Source of the DNA: Humidesulfovibrio sp.
GTDB taxonomy: Bacteria > Desulfobacterota > Desulfovibrionia > Desulfovibrionales > Desulfovibrionaceae
Assembly: GCF_031082295.1 (NCBI RefSeq)
Contig: NZ_JAVHLD010000030.1
Span: 1 to 37,752 of the forward strand
Reading direction: 5' to 3'
DNA: 37,752 nucleotides
The notes under the pieces are model-generated. The model did no database searches. It was not told where the DNA came from and saw only the letters and a program-made list of their open reading frames with translations. Of the stretch, positions 17,222 through 27,300 are shown one piece after another; position 1 is the first letter of the stretch; every line of letters begins with the position of its first letter. The position numbers were made by a program, and so were the translations under genes.

Positions 17222-17262
17222 GTAAGCATGCCCCTTCCGCTGGCAAGGGTGGCCTCGTGTTT

Positions 17263-18283
17263 TCAGCCGCCGATGGCCGACATGGCCGTGCCGCAGACCC
17301 CCTGCCCGGCCCGGCGCGCCGCCAGAAGCTCGAACCCCAGGGGCTTGACCTGGCTGGCCAGGCGCAGGATGCGCTCCACGTGCCCCAGGCCGAGCTTCGG
17401 GTGGCGCAGGGCTCCGCGCAGGCGGTAGACCCTGTCGGAGAACAGGCAGGTGCGCAGCACGCCCCCGCTGGTGATCCGCAGGCGGTTGCAGGACCCGCAG
17501 AAGTGGTTGGAGAGCGGCGTGATGAGCCCGAAGCGCCCGGCCCCGCCCTCGATGGCGAACATCTGCGCCGGACCGGAATCGCCGCCGCCGCGCGTCACGG
17601 GGGTCAGCCCGGCCAGGGTCTTGGCCTCGGCCAGGATGTCCGTGGCGCGCCAGACCTGCTCCGGCTTCCACTCGCTGCCGCCCATGGGCATGTATTCGAT
17701 GAAGCGCACGTCGATGGGCAGCTCCCGCGCCAGGCCGAGGAATCCGGCCAGTTCGCCGTCGTTGACCCCGCGCATGGCCACGGCGTTCAGCTTCACGCGG
17801 ATGCCCGCGGCCAGGCAGGCGTCGATGCCGCGGCGCACCTCGGCGTAGAGGTCCTGCCCGGTGACCCGGGCGAAGGTGGCGGGATTGAGCGTGTCAAGCG
17901 AGATGTTGATGCGCGCGACGCCAGCGGCGGCAAGGCGCGTGGCGAAGGGCGCGATGAGCGTGGCGTTGCTGGTCAGGCGCAGGTCAAGCGTGGGAAAGCG
18001 CTCGCGCGCGGCCTCCAGGAACTCCATGAAGCCCTTGCGGGCAAAAGGCTCGCCGCCGGTGAGGCGCACCTTGCCGATGCCCAGGCGCACGCCCAGGCCC
18101 ATGAGGTCCAGGAACTCCTCGTAGCGCAGCACCTCATCGTGCTTGAGCCACTGGCGCATGCGGCTGTCGCAGTAGAGACAGCGCAGGTTGCAGCGGTCGG
18201 TGACGGAGAGGCGCAGGTAGCTGACGCTGCGCCCCCTGGTGTCCGAGAGGTGGCCCCCGGCGCCCTCGCCCCCAGCCGGGGGG

Positions 18284-18306
<23 letters not shown>
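17263..18306 (-). CDS. moaA: GTP 3',8-cyclase MoaA (molybdenum cofactor synthesis)
   Basis: This is a radical SAM enzyme that starts molybdopterin synthesis by cyclising GTP. The SAM cluster is CX3CX2C at Cys39, Cys43 and Cys46 (CNLRCLYC). The second, substrate-binding cluster uses Cys270, Cys273 and Cys287 (CGSCNRLR ... C). The protein ends in Gly-Gly, as required in MoaA. The ATG at 18306 has GGAGG 6-7 nt upstream and overlaps the 3' end of purE by 23 nt, indicating coupled translation; no alternative start lies between the purE stop and the conserved core. The first 20 residues are Pro/Gly-rich and not part of the fold. Molybdo- or tungsto-enzymes such as formate dehydrogenase would be the end users. 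Confidence 0.94.
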
Positions 18307-18796
<490 letters not shown>

Positions 18797-18810
18797 GTGT
18801 CGTCTCCTTG

Positions 18811-20088
18811 CTACTTTGTGCGATTGATGCCTTTGTCGCCGATGTCGCGGCGGAAATAACAGCCCTCGAAACCGACCTTGGCGACGGCCTCGTAGGCCTT
18901 GGCCTTGGCCTCGGACAGCGTCGCCCCCAGGGCCGTGACGCCGAGCACGCGTCCGCCGCTGGTGACGGTCTTGCCTCCGTCCACCTTGGTGCCCGCCTGG
19001 AAAACCTTCACGCCGGGCAGCTTGTCGGCTTCGTCGAGCCCGGAAATGGCCATGCCCTTGGGGTAGCTGCCGGGGTAGCCCGGCGCGGCCACCACCACGC
19101 AGAGGGCCGTCTCCGGCCGGACGCGAACCATGTCCGGCTTGAGGCTGCCCCCGGCGCAGGCGAACATGATGTCCACCAGGTCCGAGTCCAGGCGCATCAG
19201 GAGCGGCTGGCACTCGGGATCGCCGAAGCGCACGTTGTACTCCAGCACCATGGGCCCGTCCTTGGTGAACATGAGCCCGGCGTAGAGCACGCCCTTGAAG
19301 GGGTGGCCCGCGGCGGCCAGGTGGCGCAGAATGGGCCGGATGCACAGCTCGGCGGTCTCGGCGTATTTGGCCTCGGGCAGCACCGGGGCCGGGCTGTACG
19401 CGCCCATGCCGCCGGTGTTGGGGCCGGTGTCGCCCTCGCCCACGGCCTTGTGGTCCTGGGCCGAGGGCAGAAGCGCGTAGTTCTCGCCATCGCAAAAGGC
19501 CAGGAAGCTCGCCTCCTCTCCGACGAGGGCGTCCTCCACCACCACGCGGGCGCCCGCGGCGCCGAAACTTTTCGCCACCATCATGTCGTCGATGGCGCCA
19601 AGCGCCTCCTCGACGGTCCTGGCCACCACCACGCCCTTTCCGGCCGCTAGGCCGTCGGCCTTGACCACCAGCGGGGCGCCCTTCTCGCGCACGTAGGCCC
19701 GGGCGGCCTCGGCGTCGTCGAACACGCCGAAGGCGGCGGTGGGCACGCCGGCGGCGCGCATGACGTTCTTGGCGAAGGCCTTGCTGCCCTCAAGCTGGGC
19801 GGCGTAGGCGCTGGGGCCGAAGCAGGGGATGCCCTCAGCGGCCAGTGCGTCGGCCAGGCCCTTGACCAGCGGGGCCTCCGGCCCCACCACCACCAGCCCG
19901 ACCTTTTCGGCCTTGGCCAGCTTGATGAGCCCGTCGATGTCGTCGTCCTTCACGGCCACGTTGGTGGCCTCCCGCGCGGTGCCGCCGTTGCCGGGCGCGG
20001 CGAACACGCGGTCCACTTTTGCGGAATCATTGAGCTTCCAGCACAGGGCGTGTTCCCTGCCGCCGGAGCCCACAACAAGCACGTTCAT
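18811..20088 (-). CDS. purD: Phosphoribosylamine-glycine ligase PurD
   Basis: This ATP-grasp enzyme joins glycine to phosphoribosylamine in purine synthesis. The N-terminal loop [13 protein letters not shown], the ATP-grasp motif [16 protein letters not shown], the segment [12 protein letters not shown] and the metal-binding [14 protein letters not shown] are all visible. The length (425 aa) is normal. The ATG at 20088 has GGAGCAG close upstream; a longer frame to 20226 would add 46 residues unlike any PurD and was rejected. It is the first gene of the purD-purE-moaA-diguanylate cyclase run. The 192-bp divergent gap upstream also carries the promoter of the H1-like gene. Confidence 0.96.
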   Translation of the reverse strand: MNVLVVGSGGREHALCWKLNDSAKVDRVFAAPGNGGTAREATNVAVKDDDIDGLIKLAKAEKVGLVVVGPEAPLVKGLADALAAEGIPCFGPSAYAAQLEGSKAFAKNVMRAAGVPTAAFGVFDDAEAARAYVREKGAPLVVKADGLAAGKGVVVARTVEEALGAIDDMMVAKSFGAAGARVVVEDALVGEEASFLAFCDGENYALLPSAQDHKAVGEGDTGPNTGGMGAYSPAPVLPEAKYAETAELCIRPILRHLAAAGHPFKGVLYAGLMFTKDGPMVLEYNVRFGDPECQPLLMRLDSDLVDIMFACAGGSLKPDMVRVRPETALCVVVAAPGYPGSYPKGMAISGLDEADKLPGVKVFQAGTKVDGGKTVTSGGRVLGVTALGATLSEAKAKAYEAVAKVGFEGCYFRRDIGDKGINRTK

Positions 20089-20194
20089 GGTCTGCTCCAG
20101 ATGGGTTGATTGGTGCCACAGGTCTAGTGAAATCGGCGCGAATTTGCAAGGCGGCCACCGGATGCGTATTTTTGGCACTGGATGCACATTTTGC

Positions 20195-20222
20195 TTGCGC
20201 TGCTTTGGCAAAGACCTATTAT
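20195..20222 (+). promoter_or_regulatory. Candidate sigma70 promoter for the H1-like gene
   Basis: TTGCGC (20195-20200) and TATTAT (20217-20222, five of six matches to TATAAT) are 16 bp apart. They lie about 60 bp before the ATG at 20281, in a locally AT-rich segment. Confidence 0.5.
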
Positions 20223-20280
20223 GCAATTTGTGATTTCCGCCATCGCCAAGGTACCATGCACCATTTCAAGGAGGTCAGCC

Positions 20281-20604
20281 ATGAGTATGATGAAGGCGTC
20301 GACAGGAAAGACTTCAACAAAGACGGCCCCCAAGGCCAAGGTTCCGGCAAAGGCCACGACAATGGCGGTGGCCAAGGTTCCGGCCAAAACCGTCGCGAAG
20401 ACTCCCGCAAAGGCCAAGGCTCCGGCGAAGAAGAAAAACAGCCGGGAGGCCATGCTGGCCAGGGTCGAGGCCGTGCGCCTGTCTCAGCGCAACGAGGGCC
20501 ATTTCGACTGCTTCGGCAGGGCCGGGGAAGGCTACTGCGACCAGGGCGAGTGCTCCTACCACTCCGAGTGCCTGAGCGTGTCGCGCATGCTCCACTCCAT
20601 GTAG
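20281..20604 (+). CDS. Histone H1-like small protein with C-terminal cysteine motif
   Basis: A 107-residue two-part protein. Residues 1-53 are a low-complexity Lys/Ala/Pro/Thr tail with repeated PAK, KAP and AKT units, like bacterial histone-H1/AlgP-type DNA-binding tails. Residues 54-107 are a compact segment beginning SREAMLARVEAVRLSQ. Cysteines follow in the pattern FDCFGRAGEGYCDQGECSYHSEC, which could bind metal. I cannot name the C-terminal family. The ATG at 20281 has a strong AAGGAGG 7-8 nt upstream; an upstream ATG at 20182 overlaps the promoter region and was rejected. A role in nucleoid binding with redox or metal sensing is only inferred. Confidence 0.8.
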   Translation: MSMMKASTGKTSTKTAPKAKVPAKATTMAVAKVPAKTVAKTPAKAKAPAKKKNSREAMLARVEAVRLSQRNEGHFDCFGRAGEGYCDQGECSYHSECLSVSRMLHSM

Positions 20605-20721
20605 CTGGGCTCCCAGCGCTGCCGCCTCTTGAACCGCCACCCCCCGGCGGCTCCAGATGGAATTGCCCCCCAAACAGGGCAGCCCTTTCCCTGCGCGGGT
20701 GAATCCTCTACAGTGCTGCCC

Positions 20722-21609
20722 ATGACGAACGAAAACGCCTTGAGCCCGCGCGCCAGCCTCCGGGGCTTCTTCTTCACCGTGCCCTGGAACCTGCTGCTGC
20801 TCACGGCGGGGTCACTCCTGGTGGCCTTCGCCGTGAAGTCCGTCGCCGTGCCGCACGGGCTCTTGACCGGCGGGGTCTCTGGCCTCGCGCTTCTGTGCTA
20901 TTACCTGCTCCCGGCGCTGGACCCCGGCATCTGGTATTTCCTGCTCAACGTGCCCATCATGCTGCTGGGACTCAAGCTGGTGAGCCGCCGCTTCGTGCTC
21001 TACAGCCTGTTCGGCATGGCCGCCACCAGCCTGTTCATCGACCGCATCACCTACGTGCTGCCCGTGGTGGACCCGTGGCTCGCGGTCATCGCCTGCGGCG
21101 TGAGCCTGGGCGCGGGCATCGGCGTGGCGCTGCGGTCGCTGGGGTCCACCGGCGGCGCGGACATCCTGGCCGTCATCGTGCGCGAGCGCTACAGCATGCC
21201 CATCGGGCGCTTCGAGTTCTTCTTCAACCTCATCGTCTTCGCCCTGGGCCTGGCCTTTTTGAAGATCGAGGCCGTGCTGTATTCCGTGGCCATGAACTTC
21301 CTGGTCAGCTGGGTGGCCGACGCCTGCCTCTCGCTCTTCAGCGAGCGGCGCATGGCGCTTGTCATATCCCAGCACCCGGAGGCCATCGTGCAGGCGGTGC
21401 TGCACACCCTGGGGCGCGGAGCCACCGTGCTCGACGCGCGCGGCGGCTGGAGCGGCGAGGACCGCAAGGTGGTCCTGACCATGCTGAACAACCTGGAAAT
21501 GAAACGCCTGGAGGAGTTGATCTACAACATCGACCCCGACGCGTTCACCATCATGGGCTCCGGCTTCCACGTCCTGGGCCAGGGCTTCTCCAAAAGGAAG
21601 GTGTACTGA
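20722..21609 (+). CDS. YitT-family membrane protein with DUF2179 domain
   Basis: A 295-residue inner-membrane protein. About five or six membrane helices cover residues 22-205 (for example WNLLLLTAGSLLVAFAV, IWYFLLNVPIMLLGL, LAVIACGVSLGAGIGVAL). A cytoplasmic DUF2179 domain follows at about 226-285 (GRGATVLDARGGWSGEDRK ... DPDAFTIMG). The family is widespread, but its transported substrate is not firmly known. No clear ribosome binding site precedes the ATG at 20722. A possible promoter (TTTCCC, 17 bp, TACAGT at about 20709-20714) would place the transcript start at or next to the ATG, so the message could be leaderless. It heads a tight run with the SAM hydrolase, cobS and sppA-like genes. 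Confidence 0.88.
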   Translation: MTNENALSPRASLRGFFFTVPWNLLLLTAGSLLVAFAVKSVAVPHGLLTGGVSGLALLCYYLLPALDPGIWYFLLNVPIMLLGLKLVSRRFVLYSLFGMAATSLFIDRITYVLPVVDPWLAVIACGVSLGAGIGVALRSLGSTGGADILAVIVRERYSMPIGRFEFFFNLIVFALGLAFLKIEAVLYSVAMNFLVSWVADACLSLFSERRMALVISQHPEAIVQAVLHTLGRGATVLDARGGWSGEDRKVVLTMLNNLEMKRLEELIYNIDPDAFTIMGSGFHVLGQGFSKRKVY

Positions 21610-21610
21610 C

Positions 21611-22426
21611 ATGCGCGCCATCGCCCTCTTGACCGACTTCGGCCTCACCGACCCCTACGTGGGGCAGCTGCACGCCGCCCTCACGCGGCTGGCGCCCGGC
21701 GCGCCGCTCATCGACATCAGCCACCAGGTGGAGCCCTTCGGCACCGCCCAGGCGGCCTTTTTCCTGGCCGCCAGCGCCCCCCACTTCCCGCGGGACACGG
21801 TGTTCATGTGCGTGGTGGACCCGCGCGTGGGCACCAGCCGAAAGATCCTGGGCGTGCAGGCGGGCTCCCAGAGCTTCCTGGCCCCAGACGGCGGCCTGCT
21901 GGACCTGCTGCTCGACACCCCGGGCCTGCCCCCGGCGCGCATTTATGACCTCGCAGGGGCGGCGACGGACTATGGCCACTCCGCCACCTTCCACGGCCGC
22001 GACATCTTCTCGCCGCTGGCGGCCCGGCTCTCGGCCGGGGAGGCCATGGAGACCCTGGGCTCGCCCCTGACCCGCGAGGACGTGATGCGCCAGACCTGGG
22101 CCAAGCCCCAGGTGGAGGACGGCGGCGTGCTGGCCCATGTGCTGCATGTCGACCACTTCGGCAACTGCGTGCTCTCTCTGCGCCAGGGCTTCCCCTTCGC
22201 CGAGGAGGTGGCGGGCTTGTCGCTGGCGCCGGGAGAGAGCATGCCCCTGCGCCGGGTGCGCGCCTACGCCGAGCTCGGCCTGGGCGAGCCGGGCCTGCTG
22301 CTGGGCAGCCAGGGCTTCTACGAGCTGGCCGCCTTCCAGGACTCCGCCTCAATGCGGCTGACTTTGAGCCCCGGCGACCCGGTGCGCATCCTGTTCGCCA
22401 GGGGCCTGGAGCTTTTGAAGGTATGA
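21611..22426 (+). CDS. SAM hydrolase / SAM hydroxide adenosyltransferase (DUF62)
   Basis: Family members hydrolyse S-adenosylmethionine to adenosine and methionine and are related to fluorinase and chlorinase. Visible motifs are LLTDFGLTDPYVGQL at the N-terminus, DISHQVEPF, FHGRDIFSPLAARL in the middle and VDHFGNCVLSL in the C-terminal barrel. One change stands out: the usual VVDPGVG loop reads VVDPRVG here, placing an Arg at a conserved Gly. At 271 residues the length is normal. The ATG lies one base after the yitT-like stop, with AGGAAGG upstream, and the stop overlaps the cobS start (ATGA). Confidence 0.88.
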   Translation: MRAIALLTDFGLTDPYVGQLHAALTRLAPGAPLIDISHQVEPFGTAQAAFFLAASAPHFPRDTVFMCVVDPRVGTSRKILGVQAGSQSFLAPDGGLLDLLLDTPGLPPARIYDLAGAATDYGHSATFHGRDIFSPLAARLSAGEAMETLGSPLTREDVMRQTWAKPQVEDGGVLAHVLHVDHFGNCVLSLRQGFPFAEEVAGLSLAPGESMPLRRVRAYAELGLGEPGLLLGSQGFYELAAFQDSASMRLTLSPGDPVRILFARGLELLKV

Positions 22427-23175
22427 GCGCGCCCGCCCGCTTCCTGGGCACGCTGGGCTTTTTGTCGCGGCTGGCGCCCGCCCGCGTGCTGCCCGAGGCC
22501 GACCTGAGGCGCATGATGTTCCACCTGCCCCTGTGCGGGCTGGTGATCGGCGCGGTCATCGTCTTGGCGATCGGGGCCCCGGCGGCGCTGGGGCTCCTGG
22601 CGGGCAGGCCGCTGGTGCTGGCCTGGCTGGCCGTGGCGCTGCTCGCGTGGGTCACGCGGGGGCTGCACCTGGACGGCCTGGCCGACGTGGCCGACGGAGC
22701 CGCCGCCCATGTGGAGCCGGAGCGCTTCTGGGCCATCATCAAGGACAGCCGCTCCGGGGCCTTTGGCGTGGCCGCCATGGTGCTGGCCCTGGGCGGGCAG
22801 GGCGTGCTGTTCGGCGAGATGCTGAAGGACGGCCACTGGTGGGGCGTGATCTGGGCCGTGGTGTTTGGCCGCTGCTGCGCCGTGGTCTTCGGGTTCACCG
22901 CGCGGGCGCATGTGCGCCCTGGCCTGGGCGGACTGTTCCTGGCCGGGGCGACCCCGGCCGCCACTGCCTGGGCCGTGGCGGCGGCGCTGGCCCCGGCGCT
23001 CTGGCTGCGGCCGCTAGCCGCGGCCTGGGCCGTGGCGTTGGCGCTCGCGGCGCTGACACCGTTGCGGCGGCTGGTCACCGCCGTGGGCGGCGTCAACGGC
23101 GACTTTCTCGGCGCGGCCATAACTATCGGCGAACTCTGCGCCGGGCTGGGATTCGTCCTGGCCGCAACCGTCTGA
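22423..23175 (+). CDS. cobS: Adenosylcobinamide-GDP ribazoletransferase CobS
   Basis: This membrane enzyme joins adenosylcobinamide-GDP to alpha-ribazole in the last part of cobalamin assembly. The hallmark HLDGLADVADGAAAH is at about 82-96 and is followed by IKDSRSGAFGV, both close to the catalytic metal site. The rest is a series of Ala/Leu/Val-rich membrane helices. The length (250 aa) is typical. The start overlaps the preceding SAM hydrolase stop by 4 nt. Its product supports the B12-dependent reductase NrdJ found 9 kb away. No other cob gene is in the window and no cobalamin riboswitch precedes the operon. Confidence 0.93.
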   Translation: MSAPARFLGTLGFLSRLAPARVLPEADLRRMMFHLPLCGLVIGAVIVLAIGAPAALGLLAGRPLVLAWLAVALLAWVTRGLHLDGLADVADGAAAHVEPERFWAIIKDSRSGAFGVAAMVLALGGQGVLFGEMLKDGHWWGVIWAVVFGRCCAVVFGFTARAHVRPGLGGLFLAGATPAATAWAVAAALAPALWLRPLAAAWAVALALAALTPLRRLVTAVGGVNGDFLGAAITIGELCAGLGFVLAATV

Positions 23176-23197
23176 ACCTCCACGCGAGGAGGCACTC

Positions 23198-24214
23198 TTG
23201 CCAGATTCCATCCGCAACCCAAAGTCGATGTTCACGGCGGCGTCCAAGGCGGCGGCCTGCCTGGCGCTGCTGGCCTGCCTGGGCCTTTCGGGCTGCGTGC
23301 AGGCCAACCTGAGCCTCTTCGGCGAGCCCGGCAAGCCCTACAAGGAGCAGCGGCTCGACGGCGACGGGCCGGACAAGGTGCTGCTGCTCGGCGTGGACGG
23401 CCTGATCAGCGAGCACACGCGCGGCCTGCTGCGCAACAGGCCCAGCACCGTGCAGGAGCTGGTGGCGCAGCTCAAGCTGGCGCGCGAGGACAAGGACATC
23501 AAGGCCGTGGTGCTCAAGGTCGACTCGCCCGGCGGCTCCACAACGGCCAGCGACATCCTCTACCACGAGCTCATGACCTACAAGGACGCCAGCAAGGTCA
23601 AGATGGTGGCGGCCATGATGGGCCTCGCCGCCTCCGGCGGGTACTACGTGTCGCTCCCGGCGGACCACATCCTGGCCCACCCGACGACCATCACCGGCAG
23701 CGTGGGCGTCATCTTCCTGCAGCCCAGGGTGGCCGGGCTGATGGAGAAGCTCGGCCTCGGCGTGGACGTGAGCAAGTCCGGCACGCTGAAGGACATGGGC
23801 TCGCCCTTCCGGGCCGCCACGGCGGAGGAGAAGCGCCTCGTGGACGCCATGACCAGGGCCCAGGCCACGCGCTTTCTGGAGCTGGTGCAGCTGCACCGGC
23901 ACCTGGACCCCGCGGCCCTGGGCATCGTCGCCTCTGCCCGGGTGTTTACCGCCGCCGAGGCCAAGGACCTGGGGCTCATCGACTCCGTGGGCTACCTGGA
24001 CGACGCCCTGGCCAAGGCCAAGGAGCTGGCCGGGCTGCCCAAGGACGCAACGGTGGTGACCTATCGCCGCCGCGAGAATCCCGACGGCACCTACTACCTG
24101 CCCGGCGTGGAGGCCGAGGGCGCGCGCCCGGCGGTCATCAACCTGGACCTGGAAGGGCTGCTGCCGCCGCAGGCGGGCCTGTACTACCTCTGGACCCCGG
24201 GCTACGGGCAGTAA
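23198..24214 (+). CDS. S49 signal peptide peptidase (SppA-like lipoprotein)
   Basis: This membrane-anchored serine protease of the ClpP fold degrades cleaved signal peptides. The N-terminus carries a lipoprotein signal with lipobox LSGC (Cys33), so the enzyme is probably lipid-anchored and faces the periplasm. The catalytic dyad is Ser146 in GLAASGGYY and Lys198 in SGTLKDMG, as in single-domain SppA. KVDSPGGSTTASD is the oxyanion strand. The start is a TTG at 23198 with AGGAGG 5 nt upstream; an ATG at 23228 is an alternative that would shorten the positively charged leader. The gene lies 22 nt after cobS and probably ends the operon. The last 60 residues are less conserved. Confidence 0.9.
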   Translation: MPDSIRNPKSMFTAASKAAACLALLACLGLSGCVQANLSLFGEPGKPYKEQRLDGDGPDKVLLLGVDGLISEHTRGLLRNRPSTVQELVAQLKLAREDKDIKAVVLKVDSPGGSTTASDILYHELMTYKDASKVKMVAAMMGLAASGGYYVSLPADHILAHPTTITGSVGVIFLQPRVAGLMEKLGLGVDVSKSGTLKDMGSPFRAATAEEKRLVDAMTRAQATRFLELVQLHRHLDPAALGIVASARVFTAAEAKDLGLIDSVGYLDDALAKAKELAGLPKDATVVTYRRRENPDGTYYLPGVEAEGARPAVINLDLEGLLPPQAGLYYLWTPGYGQ

Positions 24215-24232
24215 ATGATTTCCCGACCCTCC

Positions 24233-24261
24233 TTGTGCTAGGCTACGTAATCGGCTAGATT
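24233..24261 (+). promoter_or_regulatory. Candidate sigma70 promoter for the hybrid kinase
   Basis: TTGTGC (24233-24238) and TAGATT (24256-24261) are separated by 17 bp, about 75 bp ahead of the kinase ATG. Both boxes are partial matches to consensus. Confidence 0.45.
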
Positions 24262-24337
24262 GTCACGGTCCGCATCAGCTGGAGAGTCACGTCCAGAGTT
24301 GGGCGCCGCCAGGGCGCTCCCAAATTAAAGGAAGGGC

Positions 24338-27300
24338 ATGCCGTCCTTTTCGAGTCCGCGCCGATCCCTTGCCGCCAAGGTGCTCCTGGGGCTGTTGCTC
24401 ATGGGGCTCTCTGTCGTCGCTATCTTCGTGGGCGGGCGCTTCCTCAACATCAGGGCCTCCGTCGTCGAGCGCGAGAGCAGCCACGCGCTGCTCCTGGCCG
24501 AGCCCATGCGCTTCGCCCTGGAGAACCTGGCCGAGCGCCACCCGGAAATCACCACCCAGACGGAGAGGCTCCAGCGCCTGGTCGAGAACCTGGGCCGGAC
24601 AAAAGGCCTGGTCGCCGTGGCCGTCACCGACCCCTCGGGCCGCCGCTTCCTGGCCGCCTCCGGCGAGCCCTCCACCCTGCACGGCACCGGCGGCGACCTG
24701 CCCCAGCGCACCCTGAGCGTCAACCTCCCCCTCACCGAGCCCACCCCGGACGGCAAGTCCCTGCTCGTGGGCATGCCGCTGCACAGGCCGCCCGTGGGCG
24801 ACAATCCGCCGGAAATCTTCGGCGTGCTGGTGGCGCAGCACGACCTCGCCGGCCCCGTCGCCGAGCGCCAGCGCCAGAGCCTGTACGACTCCGGCGTCAT
24901 GGCCTTGGGGATGCTGCTCATGCTCCTGGTGGCCCTGGCAGGGCTGCGGGTCTCCATCCTCACCCCGGTGTCCCGGCTGGCGGCGCAGGCCGCGGCCCTG
25001 GGCGCGGGCGACCTCACGGCGCGCAGCGGCCTCTCCCTGCCGTCCGGCGGGGGCGACGAGATCGAACGCCTGGCCGCCGGGTTCGACCGCATGGGCGCCG
25101 AACTGGAGGCCGCAGCCGAGGCCCAGGCCCGCCTGCACGACGAGCTTCGGGCCAGCGAGGCCAGAGTCCGCGCCGTGTTCCGGCACGCCAGCGTGGCCAT
25201 CTCCCAGGGCGACCGCGAGGGACGCATCCTTGACGCCAACCCGGCCTTCCTGAACCTCTGGGGCTACACCCTGGAAGAGCTCAAGGGCGTGCGCTGGATC
25301 GACCTGACGCACCCGGACGACCGCCCCGAGAGCATGCGCCAGAGCATGCGCCTGCTGGCCGGCGAGATCGACGGGTTCGCGCTGGAGAAACGCTATCTGC
25401 GCAAGGACGGCCAGGTCGTCTGGACCAGCGTCAACGTGGCCTCCATGCGCGACGAGGACGGAGAGGTGCAGACCCTCGTCCTGGTGGCCGAGGACATCAC
25501 CGCGCGCAAGGCCGCCGAGCAGGCCAAGGCCGAGCGGGAGGAGCTGTTCCAGGCCATGTTCGAGGACAACCTGGCGGTGCAGCTCCTGGTGGACCCGGCG
25601 AACGGGGCCATCATCGACGCCAACCGCGCCGCGAGCGCCTTCTACGGCTACAGCCAGGAAGAGCTGCGGAGCATGGGCATCGGCGACATCAACACCAGCC
25701 CGCCCAAGGTCATCCGCGATGCCCTCTCCGAAGCCGGGGCGCGGGGCGGCGTGTTCCGCTTCGTGCACCGCCTGAAAGATAACAGCCTGCGCGACGTGGA
25801 AGTGCGTTCTGGCCCGTTCAGGACGGGCGGACGCGCGTTGCTCCTGTCCTCCATCCAGGACGTGACCGAGCAGCTGCGCGCCGCAAAGAGCCTGAAAGAG
25901 ACCGAGCAGCGCCTGCGCGAGCTCGTCAACCACATGGACGAGGGCGTGGTGCTGACCGACCCCGGCGGCCTGCTCCTGTTCGCAAATCCCGCCCTCTCAC
26001 GCATGACCGGCACGCCGCTTGAGGACATTGTCGGCCACTCCCATTTCGATTTCTTGGCCCCGGACGACGCCAAGGCGCAGCGCGACCTCATGGAGGCCCG
26101 ACGCCAGGGTTCGCGCCAGCCCTACGAGGCAAAATTCCTGCACAACAACGGCAGCGAAATGCTCTTCCGCATCACGCCCTGGCCTCTTTTCTCCCCCGAA
26201 GGCGAGTACCAGGGCGCCTGCGCCATCATCCAGGACATCACCGAGGCCCGCGCCCGCGAGGAGGCCGAGCAGCTTCGCCGCCTGCGCCACAGCGCGCTGC
26301 TGCGCCTGAACGAGATGCACAACGTCTCCCGCGAGGACCTGCTGGACTTCGCCCTGGAGCAGATCCAGGCCCTCACCCAGAGCCCGCTCGGGTATGTGTA
26401 CGAATACGATGACGTGCGCCGTGAGTTCAACCTGCACTCCTGGTCGGCGGGCGCGATGGAACAGTGCAAGGTGCAGGACAGGCGGACCCGGTACAACCTG
26501 GACGCCACCGGCATCTGGGGCGACGCCGTGCGCCTGCGCGAACCCATCATCCTGAACGACTTCGCCGCGCCGGACCCGCGCAAGAAGGGAATGCCCGAGG
26601 GGCATGTTGAGCTCTCGCGGTTCTTGACCCTGCCGGTGATCCGCGCCGGGCGCGTGGTGGCCGTGGTGGCCGTGGGCAACAAGCAGGCGCCCTACGACGA
26701 CGAGGACGTGACCCAGCTCAAGCTCTTCACCGACGGCCTGTGGAGCGTGCTGGAACGCCAGGAGGCCCAGGCCCAGCTTTCCGCCATCAACGAGCGCTTC
26801 CATCTGGCCGTGCGGGCCGGGCGCATCGGCCTCTGGGACTGGAACCTCGCCAGCGGGGCCATGCACCTCGACGCCTACATCGAGAAGAGCTTCGGCCTGT
26901 CCCAGCGCGACCTTACCGGCACCCCGGAGGACTGGCTCTGCCGCGTGCACACCGAGGACCGCCCGCGCGTGCGCGAAGCCCTTGAGCTGGCGCGAGCCAC
27001 CGGCGAACGTTTCGAGCAGTCCTTCCGCGTGGTCACGAAAAACGGCGTGCTGCACGTGGACGCCCTGGCCGTGACCTACCTGGGGGTCGACGACCAACCC
27101 ATGCGCATGGTCGGCGTGTTCATCGACGTGACCAGCCAGCGCGAGGCCGAGGAGCAGGTGGCGGAGAGCCAGCGCTTCCTCCAAACCGTCATCGACACCC
27201 TTCCGGCGCCCTTCGCCTGCAAGGACGCAGAAGGCCGCTACCTGCTGGTGAACCAGGCCTTCCTCCAGCTCTACGACCTGCCGCCGGAGGCGTTGCTGGG

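Noticed and set aside
17222-17671. N-terminal extension of the diguanylate cyclase frame
   Set aside because: It runs through the moaA coding region in another frame with Arg/Pro/Gly-rich noise; the start at 17221 has a good ribosome binding site.
20171-20196. Sigma54 promoter (TGGCAC ... TTGC)
   Set aside because: The GG-to-GC spacing is wrong for a -24/-12 promoter.
24261-24290. Two GTCAC motifs before the hybrid kinase
   Set aside because: Spacing is 24 bp, not a multiple of 11, so it does not fit a PhoB array.
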